NCBI GenBank assembly: GCA_964593555.1
Contig: CAZQIC010000087.1
Location: forward strand, 1 to 20,143
Direction of reading: 5' to 3'
Source of the DNA: CAZQIC01 sp964593555
GTDB taxonomy: Bacteria > Bacteroidota > Bacteroidia > JAFLBG01
DNA length: 20,143 nt
Shown: piece after piece, positions 15,101-20,143 of the stretch
How the letters are laid out: every line of letters begins with the position of its first letter
How positions within the stretch are numbered: the stretch's first letter is position 1
Made by a program: the position numbers and the translations under genes
Notes under the pieces: generated by a model
The model's database searches: none
The model's input: only the letters and a program-made list of their open reading frames with translations
What the model was told of the DNA's origin: nothing

Positions 15101-17141
15101 TATTTATGGTACACCTGTTTTATCTTCAACGGTATCACCTACCGCAACTGTTTCCGGATTAGCAGCGGGTGATTCAATAATATTAAGATGGACAATTACA
15201 AAAGGTTTTTGCACCAGCTTTGATGAAGTCACCATTGTAGTGAATACCATACTTACCAGTGTGAATCCTGGTAACGACCAAACGGTATGCAGCAGCTCAC
15301 TCGTTCAGTTAAATGGGAATGTTTCGGGAAATACAACAACAGGAGCATGGTCGAGTTCCGGATCAGGAATATTTGCACCCAACGCAAACATCCTGAACGC
15401 GACTTATGCTTTCAGTAATGCCGATACGGCAGCGGGAGCAGTCACACTTTATCTTACTTCTACAAATAACGGTCAATGCTCTATCTCCATCGACAGCATA
15501 CAAATCACTATTGAGATTCCTGCAAAAGTTAATGCTGGTCCCGATCAGCAAATGTGCGAGAACAATCCTGTTGTTAATTTAGTTGGCAGCGTCAGCGGAT
15601 TAAGCACAACAGGCCAATGGTCTTCTCCCGGTGATGGAAATTTTGCTTTGGCAACCAACCTTTCTACTTCATATACCGCCGGGCCAAATGATATTTCGTC
15701 GGGATCATTTTTGGTAATATTATCTTCCACAAACAATTCAACTTGTCCTGCTACTGATGATTCGCTCACAGTAACTGTAACACCTGCACCTATTGTCACA
15801 GCCGGCGTAAACCAGGTTGTTTGCAGTAACTCAGCGATACAGCTTAGCGCAACTGTTTCGGGAAGCAGCACAACCGGAGTCTGGTCAGGTAATGGAACGG
15901 GAACATTTTCTCCAAACAACACAACACTCAACGGAACTTACACTCCAAGCATTGCAGACATCACAGCAGGACAAGTGAAACTTGTACTTACATCTACAAA
16001 CAATGGAAATTGTTTACCGGTAACCGATACTGTACAAATAGACTTTTTTGATCTGCCAATTCCAAATGCGGGTCCCGATCAAATTACCTGTTCAACTTTC
16101 CCTAGCGTTACATTGTCAGGATCCGTTGCTGGAGGAACATCAACAGGAGTTTGGTCTACAACCGGAACGGGAAATTTTACCCCGAATGTAAATACTCTTA
16201 GTGCATCATATAACATCAGTGCTGCCGATATTATTTCCGGAAGTGTTTACGTTATCCTAACTTCTTCGAATAACGGCCCCTGCCCTTCTGTTCCGGATAC
16301 TATGAAAATTGATATTATTGAACAACCTTCAACATCGTTAGCAGATACTTTCTTTTGTACAAAAAACTTAAACTCCATAGAACTTATTGGAGGAATAATT
16401 GGTGATACAGGTACATTTATCTGGAGAACTTCCGGAACGGGAACATTTAAACCAAACAATACTTCCAACCCAATACAATACAAACCAAGCGCAGCTGATA
16501 TTGCGAATGGATTTGTAACTATAAAATTTATTTCTGCCGGTAACAGTCCTTGTGCAAATGATACCAGTATTATAACATTAACACTATATCCTTCACCTGT
16601 CTCCGCATTTTCGCCGTCTAAAATAGTTTGTTTCGTTCCTAATGACAAAGTTGTATATACCAATCAATCCGTAAATGCGATAAGTTACATTTGGAGCTTC
16701 GGAGATGGAACACCAAACACAACGCTTACAAATCCATCACATAATTATACTAAAGTAGGAAAATACATTACCCAACTTATTGCCGAAAACAACTTTGGAT
16801 GTACGGATACTTCAGAGATTGAAATTACCGTTTCGGGCCAAATCATTACACCAACAGGTTTTACTCCTGATCCTAACGGACCGAATGATGGCAAGTATAT
16901 CCCCGGCGATTTGAGCAATAATATATTTTTACCTTATGCTGATGGTGTTACCGATTATCATTTAATGATATTCAATCGTTGGGGAGAATTAATTTTCGAA
17001 TCAGTTGATATTACTATTGGATGGAATGGCTACTACAGAGGGAAACTTTGTCAGCAGGATACTTACGTTTGGAAAATAGAAGCGAAATTTAATGATGGAA
17101 GAGATTACATTGACAAAGGATCAGTTACATTATTACGTTAA
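12123..17141 (+). CDS. Giant T9SS-secreted adhesin-like protein with PKD and Ig-like repeats and type B sorting domain
   Basis: The 1672-residue product starts with a signal peptide (cleavage near AYS|THIVGG, residue 22). The N-terminal domain, THIVGGSLTYVYINDSTYAV and onward (about 23-156 and 311-445), is common in Bacteroidota gliding-associated proteins. It is split by a beta-sandwich-like module (about 157-310). Two PKD domains (about 446-612, the second with WAFGDGS) lead to ten Ig-like repeats (616-1492), a third PKD (1493-1572, WSFGDG) and the C-terminal gliding-motility/type B sorting domain (1573-1672) with LMIFNRWGELIFES and WNGYYRGK. Type B domains direct export through T9SS and are usually not removed with A-LPS attachment as type A domains are. 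The protein is Thr/Ser/Asn-rich, has paired Cys residues and no enzyme motif, so surface adhesion or gliding is the likely role. First gene of a three-gene unit. Confidence 0.92.
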   Translation: MRKTTRLILFFVSMLFVEYAYSTHIVGGSLTYVYINDSTYAVTLKLYRDCSGINLPGSVDITVLGYDGVPFSPSKDFTMPRRSVSNLPSNLDSCATPPNPMPCVQEGIYTFTVNNFSPNPGGYHMYTQIVARNGSLSNINAPGSAGESFYAYIPGPTVYWLEDFTLANGTTVDNGATAWSISSGTTSVNSAQVNGNLFEVTGANDGEVIWTSQVINISTFTNGVDAKVSLAETGALENTDSINVFYSINGGTLTAFPINGILANDFTSATAKATGLAGNTLQLFIQVHYDNASPNSEVYTFDDVIVYESDTLINSNPVFDLFPPLFLCAGTPFTFDHKATDADGDSLAYAFYTPYDGDAAVGGPKDPTFSNNVATFLPVVWLAGFSATAPLGAPPLSLSATTGLLSGTPGSIGQFVVGVKVKEYRNGVLLSETLRDFQFNIIVCPPLAQAGLSPFNGCNGNAVSFSPDDTLGSAFWWDLGNTLATDDTSLLKFPTYTYPTSGTYTVTLIANKGTYCSDTAYTTVTTSTVSAAFSHNAPVCLGSLITFTNSSTKSANATIASYLWAFGDGSTSTTTSTNPTHTYTTTGVFSVSLTATNNFGCDSMTVKSLTVNPIPTANAGSSSLVCATSPAVVLNGSVTNATTISWTSNGTGAFTPNNTTLNATYTPSAADITAGVVTLTLSTTSNAPCNASDTMKITINATPTASAAGGDQTLCGITTATLAANTPATGTGAWSFVSGSAVITNSTSATTTVTGLTPGSSYTLRWTVSNGVCPPSTDDAIITVSLLATANAGSSRVVCATSPAVVLSGNITNAPGSSWTSDGTGAFTPNNTTINATYTPSAADIIAGIVTLTLSTTGHAPCDVSDTMQITISGVPTAANAGPDQTVCGLTTATLAANAPATGTGKWTLVSGSGIITNSASPTSSITGLTTGTTNTFRWTISNGACTPSTDDVVIKVDSLPTTANAGPDQYICNISTMLAANNPTVGTGGWSIIYGTPVLSSTVSPTATVSGLAAGDSIILRWTITKGFCTSFDEVTIVVNTILTSVNPGNDQTVCSSSLVQLNGNVSGNTTTGAWSSSGSGIFAPNANILNATYAFSNADTAAGAVTLYLTSTNNGQCSISIDSIQITIEIPAKVNAGPDQQMCENNPVVNLVGSVSGLSTTGQWSSPGDGNFALATNLSTSYTAGPNDISSGSFLVILSSTNNSTCPATDDSLTVTVTPAPIVTAGVNQVVCSNSAIQLSATVSGSSTTGVWSGNGTGTFSPNNTTLNGTYTPSIADITAGQVKLVLTSTNNGNCLPVTDTVQIDFFDLPIPNAGPDQITCSTFPSVTLSGSVAGGTSTGVWSTTGTGNFTPNVNTLSASYNISAADIISGSVYVILTSSNNGPCPSVPDTMKIDIIEQPSTSLADTFFCTKNLNSIELIGGIIGDTGTFIWRTSGTGTFKPNNTSNPIQYKPSAADIANGFVTIKFISAGNSPCANDTSIITLTLYPSPVSAFSPSKIVCFVPNDKVVYTNQSVNAISYIWSFGDGTPNTTLTNPSHNYTKVGKYITQLIAENNFGCTDTSEIEITVSGQIITPTGFTPDPNGPNDGKYIPGDLSNNIFLPYADGVTDYHLMIFNRWGELIFESVDITIGWNGYYRGKLCQQDTYVWKIEAKFNDGRDYIDKGSVTLLR
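13968..16598 (+). repeat. Ten-unit Ig-like repeat array of two kinds inside the adhesin gene
   Basis: Units of 81-90 codons begin at residues 616, 704, 789, 877, 963, 1044, 1134, 1223, 1313 and 1403. Kind A (units 1, 3, 6-10) has NAG, a Cys, LNGSV, then WTSNGTGAFTPNNTTLNATY and SAADI-x-G-V. Kind B (units 2, 4, 5) has AGPDQTVCG, TLAANAPATGTGKW, TGL-x-G and LRWTISNG. The order is A-B-A-B-B-A-A-A-A-A. Units 1-2 (13968-14486) and 3-4 (14487-15008) form a two-domain duplication of about 520 bp, closer to each other than to the rest. The last units are most divergent. Confidence 0.85.
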
Positions 17142-17148
17142 AGAATAA

Positions 17149-18726
17149 ATGATTGTGTTTAGTAGATATAAAATAATTTTTCTTTTTATTTCCTTAATAA
17201 TATTAGGGAGCAGACATTGTATTGCTCAGGAAAAGGAAATTGATGACGAGGCAGAAAAACATATTTCGTTGAGAAAGAAAAATAAACTGGCCGATGAAGC
17301 TTTCGAAAAACTAGATTTCCTAAGAGCGTATACACTTTATGAGGATATACTAGCCAAAGACAGCAGCGATATGTATGTTTATTACCGTGCAGGAGTTTGC
17401 CTTTTTAAACTCGGTGAAAACACTTCTACTGCAATTCGCTATTTTCAAAAGTCTTCACAAAAAATAAATGATTCCCACTATTATTTAGGAAGAATATATC
17501 ATTTCAAAAATGATTTGATGCAGGCCATGAAAGAGTATAATTATTTTGAAGAAAAATACAGGCCCGAATCAGAAATTCCTGTAGATGAGGAGAGGCGATG
17601 GATCGATATATGCAAAAGCAGTATTGAACGAATGTTAAATGCCCTTGATCTGCAGGTAAAACCATTGGGCGCAAATGTAAATACTAAATTTCCCGATTAC
17701 GCGCCCTTCCTCTCCCCTGACGAGCAAATGCTTGTTTTTACATCAAGGCGGGAAGGTAGTGCCGGCAACGACAAAGATCCTTATGAAAGATATTATGAAG
17801 ATATTTTCTTTTGCAAAAGAGAAGGCGATGAATGGTCGAAAGCAAAACCATTTAGTGTGAACATTAATACCATGACACATGATGCCGGTGTAACATTCGC
17901 GCCGGATGGAGGAATAATTTTTTACAGAACCGATGAGAAAAAAACAGGGGGAGATTTATACATCAGCCATAGAACTACTGACGATTGGCAGGAAGCTAAA
18001 ATTTTAACGGGCCGTATCAATTCGGAATACTGTGAGTCCAGCGCATGTTTTTCTCCCAATGGCGGAATGATAATTTTTTCGAGCGACAAACCGGGAGGAT
18101 ATGGAGGAAAGGATCTTTATAGAATCATTAAATTTTCTGACAGTCTTTATAGTATGCCGCTTAACCTTGGACCAAAAATAAATACCGAATACGATGAGGA
18201 CGGACCATTCCTTCATGGGGATACGCTTGCATTGTACTTTAGTTCAAAGGGGCATAACACAATGGGAGGCTATGATATTTTTAAAGCTGCGTATGACAGC
18301 AGCGGTTCTTTTCGCGCACCGGTTTCTCTTGATCCTCCCTTTAATTCAACTGCAGATGACATCTATTATGTGTTAACAAAAAATGGCGAGACAAGTTATC
18401 TTTCATCCAACCGATCCGGCAACTTTGATATTTATGAATCAGCGCTGAACGTACACAACACGGCTATTTTGAGAGGGAGAATAAGTGTAGAAGCGAATAA
18501 AATTATAGACATGAGCAAAGTTCAGATAACAATTAACGAAGAGCCCAGCGGTAAGTTCAATGGAATTTACAAAATAAAAAAGAACTTCAGCACCTTTATT
18601 TTTTACGCCGATAAAACAAAAGAATTTAAAGTAACCATTGAGAGTCCCGAAATAAAAACAAAAACTGAAAAAATAAAGATCACTGGCGATGAAATAAGTT
18701 TAACAGTGAAAAAGTTAGGGAAATAA
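17149..18726 (+). CDS. PorE-like TPR/beta-propeller protein lacking the OmpA domain
   Basis: The 525-residue product has a signal peptide (hydrophobic 8-20, cleavage near CIAQ at 24-27). A TPR-like helical region (about 42-130) precedes a propeller with five PD40/TolB-like blades: YAPFLSPDEQMLVFTSR (about 184-200), AGVTFAPDGGIIFYR (about 246-260), SSACFSPNGGMIIFSSD (about 297-313), DGPFLHGDTLALYFSS (about 351-366) and about 403-421. A small beta domain (about 437-525) like a carboxypeptidase-regulatory-type module ends it. TPR-propeller-CRD is the order in PorE, the periplasmic T9SS component that binds peptidoglycan through a C-terminal OmpA domain. Here the protein stops before any OmpA domain, and none follows. 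It starts 7 nt after the adhesin stop and lies 5 nt before the PorP/SprF gene, so it probably works with both. The Cys in RHCIAQ does not make a standard lipobox. Confidence 0.85.
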   Translation: MIVFSRYKIIFLFISLIILGSRHCIAQEKEIDDEAEKHISLRKKNKLADEAFEKLDFLRAYTLYEDILAKDSSDMYVYYRAGVCLFKLGENTSTAIRYFQKSSQKINDSHYYLGRIYHFKNDLMQAMKEYNYFEEKYRPESEIPVDEERRWIDICKSSIERMLNALDLQVKPLGANVNTKFPDYAPFLSPDEQMLVFTSRREGSAGNDKDPYERYYEDIFFCKREGDEWSKAKPFSVNINTMTHDAGVTFAPDGGIIFYRTDEKKTGGDLYISHRTTDDWQEAKILTGRINSEYCESSACFSPNGGMIIFSSDKPGGYGGKDLYRIIKFSDSLYSMPLNLGPKINTEYDEDGPFLHGDTLALYFSSKGHNTMGGYDIFKAAYDSSGSFRAPVSLDPPFNSTADDIYYVLTKNGETSYLSSNRSGNFDIYESALNVHNTAILRGRISVEANKIIDMSKVQITINEEPSGKFNGIYKIKKNFSTFIFYADKTKEFKVTIESPEIKTKTEKIKITGDEISLTVKKLGK

Positions 18727-18731
18727 AATTT

Positions 18732-19799
18732 ATGCATAAAACAAAAAGACATAATTTATTTTTCATCCCTCGTAATTTTATTGCGCAGGGTGAAGCGTGT
18801 CATGCTTTGTTTTCAATAGCTGTTCTTTTCGCTATTCTTTTTGGCAATACACAAACACTTAAAGCACAGCACTATCAGTTTAGCCAATTCTATTCTGCAA
18901 GAACTTATTTAAATCCTGCATTCGCCGGCGTTGATGCCTGTTCTAAATTAAGCCTTACTTACCGCGACCAATGGGCATCTGTGCCAGGAGCGTTCGTTAC
19001 TACACAGGTGGGATTTGATCAGGCCATTCGAAGGAATAGTGGAATTGGATTTCTATTATTCAGCGACAAATCAGGATATGGAGGTTTAAGCTCAACCATG
19101 TTTTCCGGTCTCTATTCTTATGAAATTAGTATTAACAGAAAAACCCGTTTGCGCTTTGGAGTTGCTGCCGGCGGAGTTTCAAGAAAAATAGATTACACTG
19201 CTCTTTTATTCGGAGATCAGATAGAAAGAGGGGGTTCAATACCAACAATTGAAAACCCTACAGAAGCAAGCACCTATCTTGACTTTTCATCAGGAGTAAT
19301 TTGTTATTCTAAAAAAAGCTGGCTGGGCGCGTCAGGCATTCACCTCAATCAACCTAACCAGTCCCTTCTCATTGACGAAATGAGCAAACTTCCATTTGAA
19401 TTGAGAGTTCATGGTGGAAGAAGATTTTACAATATTAAAAAGAAAAAAACCTGGGATAGCCAATACCTTACAATGGCCTTCAACTACAAAATGCAATCGG
19501 AATTTGACCAGTTAGATATAGGTGTTTATTTAACTAAAAGCCCAATGAACTTTGGTGTATGGTATCGCGGCCTTCCTTTAATAAAGACCTATAAACCGGG
19601 ATATAGCAATCATGATGCTATTATTCTTCTTGCGGGTTTTAGCTGGGACAGATTTACAGTTGGCTATAGTTATGATATTACCATTTCAAAACTCACCAAC
19701 GAATCCGGTGGATCACATGAGATTTCAATCTCACACAACTTCTGCAACAACAAAAAGAAAAGAACTAAATCTATTGTGATTTCCTGTCCTAAGTTTTAG
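18732..19799 (+). CDS. PorP/SprF-family T9SS outer-membrane protein
   Basis: The 355-residue product carries the family's opening motif directly after the signal sequence, YQFSQFYSARTYLNPAFAG (about 48-66), then YRDQWASVPGAFVTTQVGFD (about 77-96). The rest is an alternating beta pattern with many Gly/aromatic strands, as expected for a PorP/SprF beta-barrel. In F. johnsoniae SprF lies directly behind sprB and is needed for export of the SprB type B adhesin. The same arrangement here points to a dedicated export partner for the upstream 1672-residue protein. The N-terminus is long: about 25 residues precede the hydrophobic ALFSIAVLFAILFGN, with TLKAQ as the likely cleavage site. The ATG at 18732 is the only in-frame Met before the mature part. 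Confidence 0.92.
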   Translation: MHKTKRHNLFFIPRNFIAQGEACHALFSIAVLFAILFGNTQTLKAQHYQFSQFYSARTYLNPAFAGVDACSKLSLTYRDQWASVPGAFVTTQVGFDQAIRRNSGIGFLLFSDKSGYGGLSSTMFSGLYSYEISINRKTRLRFGVAAGGVSRKIDYTALLFGDQIERGGSIPTIENPTEASTYLDFSSGVICYSKKSWLGASGIHLNQPNQSLLIDEMSKLPFELRVHGGRRFYNIKKKKTWDSQYLTMAFNYKMQSEFDQLDIGVYLTKSPMNFGVWYRGLPLIKTYKPGYSNHDAIILLAGFSWDRFTVGYSYDITISKLTNESGGSHEISISHNFCNNKKKRTKSIVISCPKF

Positions 19800-20143
19800 A
19801 TTTTCCTAAGAAGCAAACACAATTAATTTCTGTTTAATTACCTGGAAGTGATAAAATTTTAAAACTCACTCAGGATGGACTAATATTTGAAACGTTGCGA
19901 GACAATACAGAAATTCAGCGATATGAACGCAGAATATAACACACGAAGAAATTTTTTAATCGCTAATATGTGTTACAACGTTCAGTAAAATCGAGCAAAG
20001 AAATTCTGTAAGGCAGATGGATTTGAAGCGGATACCTTCATTTTTAGAGGAAAATGCTTCATTTCGGCTATCAAAAGTCCCCCTTTATCATAAGGGGAGT
20101 TCTAAAAATAGAATGTTAAAAACAATCTAATAAAATCGTATCT
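19800..20143. other. Non-coding tail region with several inverted repeats
   Basis: No convincing gene is seen in these 344 bases on either strand. Four inverted pairs are present: AACGTTG/CAACGTT (19891-19897 with 19976-19982), TACAGAAATTC with GAAATTCTGTA (19906-19916 with 20000-20010, one mismatch), AGCGAT/ATCGCT (19917-19922 with 19959-19964) and TAACACA/TGTGTTA (19937-19943 with 19969-19975). Several of them cross, so not all can form at once. A structured RNA, alternative folds or the end of a degraded element are possible; chance is also possible in AT-rich DNA. Confidence 0.4.
20080..20097. repeat. Small GC hairpin near the right edge
   Basis: CCCCTT (20080-20085) and AAGGGG (20092-20097) form a 6-bp stem around TATCAT. 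On the minus strand it is followed by the weakly U-rich GGACTTTTGAT, on the plus strand by AGTTCTAAAAA. It could be a weak terminator for a gene entering from the right, or a small dispersed hairpin. It lies 280 bp behind the PorP/SprF gene. Confidence 0.3.

Noticed and set aside
13968..16598. CRISPR-like or non-coding tandem repeat
   Set aside because: Units are about 260 bp, contiguous, and coding in one frame for Ig-like domains; no short repeat/spacer pattern.
18727..18800. A split-off OmpA domain behind the PorE-like gene
   Set aside because: The PorP/SprF gene starts 5 nt after the stop and no frame shows the OmpA peptidoglycan-binding signature.
20017..20130. 37-codon open frame (MDLKRIPSFLEENASF...) near the right edge
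   Set aside because: It runs through the hairpin at 20080-20097, has no recognisable motif and no promoter signal; too weak to call a gene.

Overview
The window looks like chromosome from a Bacteroidota bacterium. It is AT-rich and makes little use of Shine-Dalgarno sites. It has one exact promoter of the Bacteroidota type (TTTG, 19 bp, TAnnTTTG). It also encodes a giant surface protein with a gliding-motility/type B sorting domain and a PorP/SprF-family protein, both hallmarks of the type IX secretion system (T9SS) found in this phylum. The genus cannot be told from the sequence.

Left part (1-5330), all on the minus strand. A gene cut by the left edge (1-427) resembles structural proteins I associate with phages. 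After a gap come infB, nusA and rimP, transcribed in the order rimP-nusA-infB. This translation/transcription-factor operon has a clear promoter (5294-5324), a strong terminator behind infB (697-725), and a GC-rich terminator-like hairpin inside its 5' leader (5246-5269). The hairpin could be a NusA-responsive attenuator.

Middle (5330-11900). A small XRE-type HTH frame overlaps a DUF4870-like membrane-protein frame, most likely one HTH-DUF4870 gene broken (or made to slip) at a run of six T. Upstream lie three CACGACA heptamers spaced exactly 11 bp. Next is a secreted protein made almost entirely of 24-residue MORN/YwqK-like repeats (minus), then a divergent exported DUF4412-like protein (plus). 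An S66 LD-carboxypeptidase (minus) converges on the DUF4412-like gene across a GC-rich palindromic element. Methionyl-tRNA synthetase (plus) starts with TTG and carries an AGTTCAA heptamer array in the linker before its C-terminal tRNA-binding domain.

Right part (12123-19799, plus strand) is a tight three-gene unit with gaps of 7 and 5 nt. It holds a 1672-residue adhesin-like protein (signal peptide, PKD domains, ten Ig-like repeats of two kinds, type B C-terminal domain), a TPR/beta-propeller protein like PorE but without an OmpA domain, and a PorP/SprF-family outer-membrane protein. The simplest reading is a T9SS type B substrate with its dedicated export/anchoring partners. The last 344 bases have no convincing gene but contain several inverted repeats.
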